Positions 27,123 to 36,400 of a DNA stretch of 64,000 nt are shown one piece after another. The notes beneath the pieces were generated by a model. It ran no database searches. It saw only the letters and a list, made by a program, of their open reading frames with translations, and was not told the origin of the DNA. Numbering within the stretch: the first letter of the stretch is position 1; each line of letters starts with the position of its first letter. Source of the stretch: Streptomyces sp. NBC_01551 (lineage in GTDB: Bacteria > Actinomycetota > Actinomycetes > Streptomycetales > Streptomycetaceae); NCBI RefSeq assembly GCF_026339935.1, contig NZ_JAPEPX010000001.1, positions 4,273,501 through 4,337,500 of the forward strand. The letters run 5' to 3'. The translations under genes were made by a program, and so were the position numbers.

Positions 27123-27271
27123 CAAGGGGAAGGGTGGCCGACGATCACCGGACATGGCTGGAAACTAACGGGACCTTTTTGTGATCGTGAACGCCGTGCC
27201 GTCCGGGGCCGTGGTGCTGAATACTTCGGTCATGGCCGGTCCGGTTGCGGTGAGCTGGAGGGGACGGTCGC

Positions 27272-29890
27272 GTGAGCGAGATACCTGCGCAGGCACATCA
27301 GGCCCGAGTGCCCGGGGAGTCATGGCATGACTCCTTGTGGCACAGCAGCCCGCCTGGCTCGATATATGACTACATAAAGGTCGCTTCGTTCTCGATCGGC
27401 CCGGACGGGCTCGTCGACCAGTGGAGCCTGCGCGCCGAGGAGCTGTTCGGCCTCAGCGCGGCCCAGACGGTCGGCCGGGACCCGGTCGAGGCCTTCATGC
27501 CGCCGGAACTGCGCGCCGGCGGGCACCGCAAGGTCGCCGAAATCCTCGACGGCCAGGAATGGACGGGCTTCGTCCCGTTCCGCATCCCCGACGGCGACGG
27601 CGCGCACGGCGTGGCCGAGATCTATGTGATGCCGACCAGGGCCGCGACCGGTGAGCGGGCCGCGCTGTGCGTCGTGGTCGACGTACGCGCGCTGCGGCGG
27701 ATTGAATCCGATCTCGCCGCCTCGCAGGCCATATTCGGCCAATCTCCCTTCGGATTCCTCCTGTTCGGTACGGATCTCACCGTGCAGCGGGCCAACCGCC
27801 GCTTCGCGACCGTGTTCGGCGGCGCCGCCGAGGAGCACCGCGGCCGCACCGTCCACGACTACCTCCCCCCGCACGAGGCCGACCGGATGGCCGAGGCGCT
27901 GCGGCGGGTGTTGGAGACCGGGGAGGCCGTCACCGACCTCCGGATCACCGGCGCGGCGCCGGGCAGCCGGGACAACCGCCACTGGTCCATCAACCTCTAC
28001 CGGGTGCACAGCGGCAACGGCCGCCCCATCGGCGTGGCCGGCCTCGGCACCGACGTCACCCGGCGCCACCTCGCCGCCCGCGAGGCGGCCGGGGTACGGC
28101 GCAATCTCGCCCTCCTCAACGAGGCCGGCCACCGGATCGGGAACTCCCTCGACCTGGAGACCACCGCCCGGGAACTCCTCGACGTCACCGTCCCCGGCTT
28201 CTGCGACCTGGCCTCCGTCGACCTCTACCAGGGGCTGCTGCTCGGCGACGACGACCGGCCCGCCCGGCCGCAGGGCCCCGGGGTGCCGTCGCTGCCCGGG
28301 CAGGGGTCCGGGCGCGCGCCGTCCGCGCCGCTGCGGCGGGTCGCCTTCGCCTCGGCGGTGTCGGACGCGCCGCTGTCGGGTCCCGGCGCGCTGGTCTCCG
28401 TAGGAGAGGTCCACCGGTATCCGGCCGCGTCGCCCGGCGCGCTGGCGCTGCGGACGGCGCGGCCCCGGCTGCTGGTGTCCGGCGGGGCGGACGACCTCGT
28501 CCAGTCGACGCTGGTGGTGCCGCTGGTGGCGCACGACACGGTGGTCGGACTCGCCCAGTTCTCCCGTACGAAGGGCAGCGAGCCCTTCGGGGAACGCGAC
28601 CGGGCGGTGGCCGTGGAACTCGCCGCGCGGGCCGCGGTCTGCATCGACAACGCGCGGCTGTACCGGCGCGAGCACGAGCGGGCGCTGATACTGCAGCGCA
28701 GCCTGCTGCCCCCGGGTGACCCGGAGGCGGCGGGCCTGGACATCGCCTGCCGGTACCTGCCGGGGAACGCGGCGACCGAGGTCGGCGGCGACTGGTTCGA
28801 CGTCATCGAGCTGCCGGGGCACCGGACGGCGCTGGTCGTCGGGGACGTCATGGGACGCGGGCTGCGGGCCGCGGTGGCCATGGGCGAACTGCGGACGGCG
28901 GTACGGACGCTCGCGCTGCTGGACCTGGAGCCCGCGGAGGTGCTGACGGCGCTGGACGAGATCGCGCGGGGGCTCGGTGCGCCCGGCGGCTCCCAGCAGG
29001 CCTCGCGGGCGGCGCTGCACTCGCGCGACGCGGACCGCTCGGAGGTGTACCTGGCCACCTGCGTGTACGCCGTCTACGACCCGGTCACGCGGCGCTGCAC
29101 GATCGCCAACGCCGGCCACATGCCGCCGGTGCTGGTGGAACCGCCGGAACCGGGCGGCGAGCCGCGGCCGGGTCTGCTGCTGGAGGTGCCGCCGGGGATG
29201 CCGCTGGGGGTGGGCGGGGAGCCGTTCGAGGAGGTCGAGGTCGACCTTCCGGAGGGCGCGCTGCTGGCGCTGTACACCGACGGGCTGGTCGAGTCACGGG
29301 ACCACCCGCTGGAGGAGGGCCTGCGGGGGCTGCGGGAGGCACTGGCCGATCCGGTGCGACCGCTGGAGGACGTGTGCGACCACGTGCTGAACACGCTGGA
29401 CACGCGGCACGGGGAGGACGACATCGCGCTGCTGATGGCGCGGGTGCAGGGGTTGCCGATGGATGCGGTGGGGGACTGGCAGCTGCCGCGCGAGGCGCGG
29501 TCGGTGGGCCGGGCGCGGGAGCTGGCGCGGGCGAAGCTGCCGGCGTGGGGTCTGGAGGGGCTGCTCGACACGACCGAGCTGCTGGTCAGCGAGCTGGTGA
29601 CGAACGCCTTGCGGTACGGGGAGGGGGAGATCCGGCTGCGGCTGCTGCTGGACCGGACGCTGGTGTGCGAGGTGTGGGACGGGAACCTGGTGCAGCCGCG
29701 GCGGCGGCGGGCGCGGGACACCGACGAGGGCGGGCGGGGGCTCCAGCTGGTCGGCATGCTGTCGGCGGGCTGGGGGACGCGGCGGACCCACCGGGGGAAG
29801 ACGGTGTGGTTCGAACTCCCGCTGCCGGGCGCTGACGCGGAGTCCGTCTCGGAGCTCTCGGCGGAGCAGCTGCTGAGCATGTACGGCTGA
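27272..29890 (+). CDS. PAS-PAS-GAF-SpoIIE phosphatase-HATPase regulator
   Basis: 872 aa cytosolic signalling protein. Two PAS domains (about 35-140 and 145-270), a GAF domain (about 280-465, interrupted by a Gly/Pro/Ala-rich loop near 325-350), a PP2C/SpoIIE phosphatase (about 469-720: LQRSLLPPGDPEAAG, GGDWFDVIELPG, VGDVMGRGLRAA, YTDGLVESRD, DDIALL) and an RsbW-like kinase domain (about 737-860: VSELVTNALRYG, DTDEGGRGLQLVGM). It joins opposing kinase and phosphatase functions of a partner-switching module in one chain. GTG 27272 (MSEIPAQAHQARV) follows GGAGGGGACGG. Its kinase domain closely resembles the gene just upstream. Confidence 0.9.
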   Translation: MSEIPAQAHQARVPGESWHDSLWHSSPPGSIYDYIKVASFSIGPDGLVDQWSLRAEELFGLSAAQTVGRDPVEAFMPPELRAGGHRKVAEILDGQEWTGFVPFRIPDGDGAHGVAEIYVMPTRAATGERAALCVVVDVRALRRIESDLAASQAIFGQSPFGFLLFGTDLTVQRANRRFATVFGGAAEEHRGRTVHDYLPPHEADRMAEALRRVLETGEAVTDLRITGAAPGSRDNRHWSINLYRVHSGNGRPIGVAGLGTDVTRRHLAAREAAGVRRNLALLNEAGHRIGNSLDLETTARELLDVTVPGFCDLASVDLYQGLLLGDDDRPARPQGPGVPSLPGQGSGRAPSAPLRRVAFASAVSDAPLSGPGALVSVGEVHRYPAASPGALALRTARPRLLVSGGADDLVQSTLVVPLVAHDTVVGLAQFSRTKGSEPFGERDRAVAVELAARAAVCIDNARLYRREHERALILQRSLLPPGDPEAAGLDIACRYLPGNAATEVGGDWFDVIELPGHRTALVVGDVMGRGLRAAVAMGELRTAVRTLALLDLEPAEVLTALDEIARGLGAPGGSQQASRAALHSRDADRSEVYLATCVYAVYDPVTRRCTIANAGHMPPVLVEPPEPGGEPRPGLLLEVPPGMPLGVGGEPFEEVEVDLPEGALLALYTDGLVESRDHPLEEGLRGLREALADPVRPLEDVCDHVLNTLDTRHGEDDIALLMARVQGLPMDAVGDWQLPREARSVGRARELARAKLPAWGLEGLLDTTELLVSELVTNALRYGEGEIRLRLLLDRTLVCEVWDGNLVQPRRRRARDTDEGGRGLQLVGMLSAGWGTRRTHRGKTVWFELPLPGADAESVSELSAEQLLSMYG

Positions 29891-29909
29891 CCGGCGCCGG
29901 GCCGGTCCC

Positions 29910-29985
29910 GTGCGGGTCCCGTGCCGGGTGCGGGTGCGGGTGCGGGTGCGGTGCGGGTCCCGTGCCGGGTGCGGCCGTGGGCGGG
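29910..29985. repeat. GCGGGT hexamer array
   Basis: Tandem GTGCGG/GCGGGT units interspersed with two copies of GGTCCCGTGCCGGGTGCGG, immediately after the SpoIIE gene. Probably slippage-derived. Confidence 0.6.
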
Positions 29986-30009
29986 GCGTGGGCGGGTGCG
30001 GCGCCGCTG

Positions 30010-30028
30010 CCGGGGGCGCTGCCCCCGG
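30010..30028. terminator. Short hairpin between convergent SpoIIE-type gene and pspA
   Basis: CCGGGGGC-GCT-GCCCCCGG: a perfect 8-bp stem. It is followed at 30038-30050 by CCTCAAACGCCGG, a 13-mer also present at 33390-33402 on the other side of the TPM-pspA operon. Confidence 0.5.
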
Positions 30029-30100
30029 ACCCCCGCGCCTCAAACGCCGGCGGGGCTGGGGTGTGCCGGCGGGGCTGGTTTCGTGGGCGGGGGTGGTGGG

Positions 30101-30820
30101 TCAGGCGGCCTTGCGGGACTTCAAGGCGGCCAGGCGGGCCTCGATCTCCGCGGATTTGTCCAGGTCGTCGAGGGCCTCGAACTGCGCGTCCAGGGAAGAG
30201 GCGGCAAGCTCCTGCTTGCCCAGCGCCTTCGCCTCCTCCCGCCGGACCTTGTCCTCGAACCGCGCCAGGTCGCTCGTCGGGTCCATGACGTCGATGTTCT
30301 TCACCGCGTCCATCATCGTGTTCTGCGCCTGCGCCGTCTTCGCCCGTGCCACCAGCTCGTCGCGCTTCGCCGTCAGCTCCGTCAGTTTGTTCCGCATCGA
30401 GTCCAGCCCGGACTTCAGCTTGTCCACGACCTCCGTCTGAGCCGCGATCGTCGGCTCCGCCGTCCGCGCCTCCTTCTCCGACTGGAGCTGGCGGCCCAGC
30501 GCGACCTTCGCCAGGTTGTCGAACTTGTCCGCGTCCGCCGCCGCGCCCGACGCCCGCAGTTCGTCCGCCTTCCGGCTCGCCGCTAGCGCCTTGCCGCCCC
30601 ACTCCGCCGCCGCGTCGACGTCCTCCTTGTGGTCCGCCTCCAGCAGCCGCAGGTTGCCGATGGTCGTCGCGACCGCCGTCTCCGCCTCCGCGATGTTGTT
30701 CGTGTAGTCCCGGATCAGCTGGTCGAGCATCTTCTGCGGATCCTCCGCCTGGTCCAGCAGCGCGTTGATGTTCGCCTTCGCGAGCTGGGTGACGCGGCCG
30801 AGGACGGTCTGCTTGCTCAT
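30101..30820 (-). CDS. pspA: PspA/IM30 family membrane-stress protein
   Basis: 239 aa, coiled-coil throughout. It has the family start MSKQTVLGRVTQLAKANINALLDQAEDPQKMLDQLIRDY and a long helical hairpin to about 160. PspA proteins form oligomeric scaffolds on the inner face of the membrane during envelope stress. The C-terminal part ends EIEARLAALKSRKAA. ATG 30820 has AAGGAG upstream. It lies 47 nt downstream of the TPM-domain gene, so the pair forms an operon. Confidence 0.9.
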   Translation of the reverse strand: MSKQTVLGRVTQLAKANINALLDQAEDPQKMLDQLIRDYTNNIAEAETAVATTIGNLRLLEADHKEDVDAAAEWGGKALAASRKADELRASGAAADADKFDNLAKVALGRQLQSEKEARTAEPTIAAQTEVVDKLKSGLDSMRNKLTELTAKRDELVARAKTAQAQNTMMDAVKNIDVMDPTSDLARFEDKVRREEAKALGKQELAASSLDAQFEALDDLDKSAEIEARLAALKSRKAA

Positions 30821-30867
30821 GGTCGTGATCTCCTTGGATGAAGGGGGTGCCTCTGGTCGCGGCCGCC

Positions 30868-32952
30868 TCAGAAGCGGCCGCCGCCGCCCATCCGGCCGCG
30901 GGTGCCGCCGCCGCCGAAGGAGCCCGGGCCGGGGCCGCCGCCCCCGCCGAAGCCGCCGCCCCCGAAGCCGCCGCCGCCCCGGCCCCCGCCACCGCCCCGC
31001 AGGATCTCGCCGAGGATGATCCCGCCGAGCACCGCGCCGCCCATCCCGCCGCCCTGCTGCCGCCCGCCACCCGCGTACTGGTCCCGGTAGCCCCGTACGT
31101 CCTGCTCGGCCAGCTGCTGCGCCTGCCGCGCCAGCGCGTCCGCCTGCTGGGCCTCCGCGAGGGCGCCCGCCGGGTCCGAGCCCGCGAGGGACACCGACCG
31201 CTCCAGGTGACGCTGCGCCTCCGCCAGCCGGGTGCGGGCCTGGCTGCCGACCGCGCCCCGGCTGGTCGTGACGTAGTCCGTCGCCGCGCCGATCGCGCTG
31301 CGGGCCGACAGCAGCGCCTGGTCCAGCAGCGCCGCCGCCCGCTGACGCCCCGACTCGCGTTCGCGCGCCCCCGCCAGCGCGTCGTCGAGCGCCGCGTCCG
31401 CCTCCTCGGTCCGGCGCAGCGCGTCGAGGGGGTCGTACCGGCCGGCCGCCTGCTCCCGCCGTACGTCGGCCAGCACCGCCTCCGCCCGGCCGATCCGGCC
31501 GCGCAGATCCGCCGTGGAGACCCCCTCGGCGGTGCCGGTCAGCAGGCCGCGCGCGTCCGCGAGGTCCGTCTCCGTCTCGGTGAGCGCGCCGTCCAGCTTC
31601 CCGGCCGCCTCCGCCAGCTCCTGCGCCCGGCGTTCGACCGCGTCCACCAAGGTCGCCACCTGGTCGACGGCGCCCTCGGCGGCCCGTACGTGCACGGCCG
31701 CCTTGCCGTTGTCCCCGGCGTCGATCGCCGTCCGCGCCTCGCCGAGGTTCGTGGTCGCGAACAGCAGCCGGTCCTTGGCCTGGGCGGCGTTGGAGGACAC
31801 CGGCGCCGACGCCGAGTCCGCGTACCGGCCGGCGAGGGCGGTGAGCGTCGCCTGCGCCGTCGTCGTACGCCCGGCCAGCTCGCTGAAGTGCGCCTCCACG
31901 GTGGCCAGCGCCGCAGGCGCGTTCTTCTCCAGGTCCCGCAGCCGGTCGAAGTCCGCCGACTCGGAGTCGAGGCGCCGGTTCGCCTCCGTGCAGCGGGCCA
32001 CGATCTCGTCCAGCATCCGCCGGCGGGTGGCGTCGTCCTCCGGGTAGGCGTCGTCGAGCTGCTGGCGCAGCCGGAAGGCCTGCGTGAGCTCGTCCCTCGC
32101 GTACGCCAGGGCCGCGGTGAAGGTGGCGACCGCCCCGTCGCCGAACTGGGCGGAGGCGAAGCCGAGTTCCTCGGTGCTGGTGCGGACCGCGTCGTCGGTG
32201 TCGACCAGCAGCGCCTTGGCCTTGGTGTCGAGTTCGGGCAGCGGCAGGGCCGTCGTGGTGGCGGGCTGGGCTCCCCAGCCGGTGGTGGTCCTCGTACCGG
32301 ATCCGGCGGCGCCCTTGCGCTTGCGGCGGGTGTACGCGTACGTCGCGAGGGCGCCGGCCGCGCCGACGACGACCACCGGGAGCACGAAGTCCCCGGCCCC
32401 GCTCTGGCCGCTCTCGCCGCCGCCGGGGTCGGCCTCGCCGGGGGTGATCTTCGGTACGGGTACGGGCTGCCCGCCGAGCACCGCGTCGTAGCCGTTGGCC
32501 GCGCCGATCGCGGCACCCGCCCAGTCGTTCTGCCGCAGGGCGGGCTCGATGGCGGTACGGGCGACATCCGCGAGCTGCTCCTCGGTGAAACCGGAGTCCA
32601 CGTCGGCCGAATAGGCGTACTGCCGGGCGCCGGTCGCCACCGCGAGCAGTACGTCGTCCTGGCCGAGGCCGTTCTTCTGGGCGGTGGCGTCGGCCCAGCC
32701 CTGGGCGGAGCGGCCGGAGAAGTCGTTGACGTAGGTGACGAAGAGCTGGATCTTCCGGTCCGCGTACAGCTTGTCGAGCGCGGCCGTGACGGCGGGCTGC
32801 CGGTTGCCGAGGGCTCCGACGCGGTCGGTGATCTGCCCCTGGCCGGAGAGGGTGACGGGGTCCTCCGCGCGGGCGGGGGGCGCGCCGGCGATCCCCCACC
32901 CGCCGAACGCGAGCAGCGCGGCGGCGAGGGCGAGGGCGGACCGAACGGACAT
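30868..32952 (-). CDS. TPM-domain membrane protein with long coiled-coil region
   Basis: 694 aa. Signal peptide 1-29 (ends PPARA), then a TPM domain (about 30-165; VTLSGQGQITDRVGAL, FVTYVNDFSGRSAQGWADATAQKNGLG). A transmembrane helix lies at about 185-205 (FVLPVVVVGAAGALATYAYT), then a basic stop-transfer, about 400 residues of Ala-rich helical coiled coil, and a glycine-rich tail (from about 640: repeated GGGGF units). TPM proteins accompany PspA in actinobacteria and are linked to membrane maintenance; phosphatase activity is reported for some plant relatives only. ATG 32952 is preceded by AGGA. The frame extends upstream to 33330 through a repeat array but that part lacks a signal peptide and is unlikely to be coding. 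Confidence 0.82.
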   Translation of the reverse strand: MSVRSALALAAALLAFGGWGIAGAPPARAEDPVTLSGQGQITDRVGALGNRQPAVTAALDKLYADRKIQLFVTYVNDFSGRSAQGWADATAQKNGLGQDDVLLAVATGARQYAYSADVDSGFTEEQLADVARTAIEPALRQNDWAGAAIGAANGYDAVLGGQPVPVPKITPGEADPGGGESGQSGAGDFVLPVVVVGAAGALATYAYTRRKRKGAAGSGTRTTTGWGAQPATTTALPLPELDTKAKALLVDTDDAVRTSTEELGFASAQFGDGAVATFTAALAYARDELTQAFRLRQQLDDAYPEDDATRRRMLDEIVARCTEANRRLDSESADFDRLRDLEKNAPAALATVEAHFSELAGRTTTAQATLTALAGRYADSASAPVSSNAAQAKDRLLFATTNLGEARTAIDAGDNGKAAVHVRAAEGAVDQVATLVDAVERRAQELAEAAGKLDGALTETETDLADARGLLTGTAEGVSTADLRGRIGRAEAVLADVRREQAAGRYDPLDALRRTEEADAALDDALAGARERESGRQRAAALLDQALLSARSAIGAATDYVTTSRGAVGSQARTRLAEAQRHLERSVSLAGSDPAGALAEAQQADALARQAQQLAEQDVRGYRDQYAGGGRQQGGGMGGAVLGGIILGEILRGGGGGRGGGGFGGGGFGGGGGPGPGSFGGGGTRGRMGGGGRF

Positions 32953-33132
32953 CGGCGTCCTGCTTCTCGGCGGTGTCACATTTGGGAGCGTATGGGCGCT
33001 CCCATACCCCCGCACCCGGAACCGTGCGCCCTGCGCCGCCCCGCCGCGCGCTGCCCCGACCCCCGCGCCTCGGCTCCCTGCCGCCCGGCACGCCCCCGCG
33101 AGGTCGACCCCGGCCCCCACCGCGCCGAGCCG

Positions 33133-33282
33133 CCGCCTGTCGGCCTTCGCCGTGTCCGGCTGCTGCCTGTCGGTTACCGCCGTGTCCGGGCGCCGCCTGT
33201 CGGTTACCGCCGCACCCGGCTGCTGCCTGTCGGCTACCGCCGTGTCCGGCCGCTGCCCGTCGGCCGCCGCCGTGCCCGGCCG
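33133..33282. repeat. 30-bp minisatellite, five copies
   Basis: Five consecutive 30-nt units starting at 33133, 33163, 33193, 33223 and 33253, with the core CTGCCTGTCGGTTACCGCCG. The units differ at a few positions each. The array lies upstream of the TPM gene, in a 529-nt stretch (32953-33481) without a convincing gene. Confidence 0.85.
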
Positions 33283-33389
33283 TCTGCTGGCCCCCGCTGC
33301 GCGGAGCCGCTCCCCGCCACGCCCTTCCACCGTTCCCTGGGGCTCCGCCCCAGACCCTCCCTCAGACTCCGTCCGGGGGTACCTTCACG

Positions 33390-33430
33390 CCTCAAACGCC
33401 GGGGCGGGCCGGCCCCGCCGGTGTTTGAGG
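33390..33430. repeat. Imperfect palindrome with CCTCAAAC / GTTTGAGG arms
   Basis: CCTCAAACGCCGG pairs with CCGGTGTTTGAGG (13 bp with one G-T pair). The inner GGGCGGGCC/GGCCCCGCC can pair in part. The left arm is identical to 30038-30050. It lies just beyond the 3' end of the kinase gene and may act as its terminator. I recall this element as recurrent in Streptomyces intergenic DNA but cannot verify it here. Confidence 0.6.
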
Positions 33431-33481
33431 TGCGGGGGGCCGGGTCCTGGCGGCGGATCGGGCCCGTGCCGCCCGGCAGGG

Positions 33482-36400
33482 CTACGGCAAGGCGATCGCC
33501 GTGAGTTCGGGGGTCGTGAGGACGATGCCGTCGGCCGACAGGAGCGCGCCGACGGTGTAGGGGCCGGGACGGTCCCACTGCCAGACCGGCTTGCCGGTGC
33601 TCAGTTCCAGGCCCGTCAGGAACGGGGCCCGGCGGGTGCGGCCGAGCAGGCCGCCGCGGCCGGCGTCCGAGGACTTCACGTAGAGCACGCCCCGGCGGAT
33701 GCCCAGCGGTTCCAGGGCGCAGGCGGGGCCGCCGCGCCGGACCACCCGCTGCTGCCACAGCACGGCGCCGCTCTCCGCGTGCAGCGCGTACACCACGTCC
33801 CAGCCCTCCTCCGGCCGGAACACCGCCGCGTAGACCACCCCGCCCTCCACCAGCGGCCGCGGCGCCGGCGAGCCCGCCTCGAACCGCCACAGCTCGCGGC
33901 CGTCGTGGCGGCGCAGCGCGCGGACGGTGTTGCCGTCCATCACGTGCACCGGCCCGCCGGGAAGCCGCGGCCCGGGCACGTGGTTGTTGCGGGGCCAGGA
34001 CCACAGCGGCTGACCGTCGGCCGCCCGCAGCGCCGTGAGCAGCAGCCCGTCCGCGAGGACCAGGCAGTCGCCCGACACCACCGGCCCGCGCGAGCCGCCG
34101 CCCTGGACCGGGCGCCGCCACACGGTCGCGCCGGTCGCCCGGTCGAGCGCGACCAACTCGCCCCGCGCCCCGCACAGCACCAGCCCGCCGGCCAGGGTCA
34201 GCGCCGGGCCCTGGCCCATCCGGGTCTCCGGCAGGTCCCGCCACCACCGCACCCGGCCGTCCTCCGGCTCCCGGGCCAGCAGCCGGACCCCGGGCCCGTC
34301 GGGCGCCTCCACGGCGACGACGGCCGAGTCCGCGTCGGCCGCGCACCGCACCCGCGCCCGCGGCCCGTCCGCCCGGAGGGAGTTCGGCAGCGGCCGCGCC
34401 GGCACGCCCTCGTCGGCGTACGCGCTCCAGCGGCCCGCGCCGGTGGCGGCCCACACGGAGCCCACCGCGTCGCGCTCGGACCACACCACGCATTCCCCGG
34501 CCGCGTGCAGGGCCGCCGGGGAGACCTGCCCGCGCCCGGGGAGCAGCCCGGGGAGCATCCCGGGGCCCACTGCCGCCCGCCAGCGGATCTCACCGGGAGC
34601 CACCCCGGGGCGGACCCGCCCCGGGGTGGCGCCGGGGAGGAAGGCCCGCTCCCGCGCGGGCGGGGTGCCGGGGCCGGCCGCCACCTCCGACAGCCACGGC
34701 TGGTCGCCGACGCACTCCAGGGCGATCCGGGTCAGTTCCCGCACCCGCGAACGGGGCTCGTGCCCGGCCCGGGCGGCGGCCGCCCGCTCCCGTGCCGCGG
34801 CCGGATCCAGCGGCCGCAGCCGTGCCCGGGCCCGCTCCAGGGCGGCCCGCGCGTCGGCCACCTCCGGGTCCGCCGGGCCCCGGACCGGGCCGCCCCGCGC
34901 GGAGTGCTGCCGCGCGAGCAGGGCGAACTCCTGTTCCGCCCGCTCGACGAACAACTCGCCGGGGTGCCCGGCGACGCGCAGTGCGGCCGCGACCTCGCAC
35001 AGCGCCTCGACGCGCCGGTCCCCGCCCGGCATGCGCTCGATCAGCCGCAGTGCCGGTTCGGGGTCGTGGGCCGCGACCGCCACGGCGGCGGCCAGCTCGG
35101 CCGCCTCCTTCGCGCTCGCGCGCTGCCACGGGACGGGGATCAGCTCCAGGTACGCGTCCAGCCGCGCGGGATCGGTGCGGGCCGCGCCCTCGGCCACCCG
35201 CAGCCAGATCCGTTCGTCCGAGACCCCGTCGGGCGGGACGTCGCCGAAGTGCCGCCGGGCGAGCACGGCGGCCCGCTCGGGCGCGACGCGGGCGAGTTCC
35301 TCCGCCACCGACGCGAGCGGGCCGTGCCGGCCCGGCGGGAACACGGTGAACAGCGCCTGCTCGGCGGCGGTCAGCAGCCGCTCCGTGCGCGCGGGGGCGT
35401 GCGGCCCGGTGTGCCGGGCCAGCGCGGTCAGCCGCCGGGCCACCGTGACGCCGCTGCCGGAGTCGGCCCGCCAGGCCGAGAGCTCCGCACTCGCCAGCAG
35501 CCGCTCGGCGAGTCCCGCGTCGAAGCGCGCCGCGGCGTCCGCCGCGCGGGCGAGGACCTCGACGGACGGGTGGCCGTGCCAGACGTCGCCGGAGTCCCGC
35601 TCCAGCTCCTCCAGCTCGTCCACCGCCTCCAGCAGCAGCCCGCGCACGAACTCCCGTACGGACTCCCGCGTCTCAGGCCCCGCGGCGCTCGCGCCGGACC
35701 CATCGGGGGAGACGCCCCCCGGCCCTCCCAGCAGCCCCCGCAGCGTCTTGCCCACCGCCTGCGCCGACTCGGGCCGGTCCGCCGGGGACTTCGCCAGCAG
35801 CGCCCGTACCAGCGCGTTCAGCTCCGGCCCCACCGCCAGCGGCTCCGGTTCGTCCTCGATGTGCCGGCGCATGAGTACGTAGGGCCCCTCGGCCGAGCCG
35901 AACGGCGGCTCCCCGCTCAGCAGGGCGTACAGCACGCACCCCAGCGCGTACAGATCGCACCGGGCGTCCACCGCCTCGCCCCGCCACTGCTCGGGCGCCA
36001 TGTACGGCGGGGTGCCGAAGATCCGGCCGGTGACCGTCCAGCCGGCCGTCGCGTCCGAGGAGTGCGCGATGCCGAAGTCGCAGATCTTGAGCCGGCCTCC
36101 CCCAGAGCCTTCGGCACGGGAGGTACCCCCGGACAGCAGGAAGAGGTTCCCGGGCTTCAGGTCGCGGTGCACCACGGCCTGTTCGTGCGCGGCCGACAGC
36201 GCCTCGGCCGTCTGCGCGGCCAGGTCGAGGGCCGTCCGCTCGGGCAGCCCGCCCGGCGAGCGCGCCAGCACCGAGGCCAGGTCCTCGCCGGACAGCAGCT
36301 CCATCACGATGAAGAGCCGGCCGTCCTGGCGGCCCACGTCGTGCACCACCGTGATCCCCGGGTGCTGGAGCCGCGCCCCGATGGTGGCCTCGCGCCGGAA

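Noticed and set aside
32953..33330. N-terminal extension of the TPM protein through the 30-bp repeats
   Set aside because: The ATG at 32952 begins a clear signal peptide with AGGA upstream. The extension would bury that signal internally. Kept only as a possibility in the findings.
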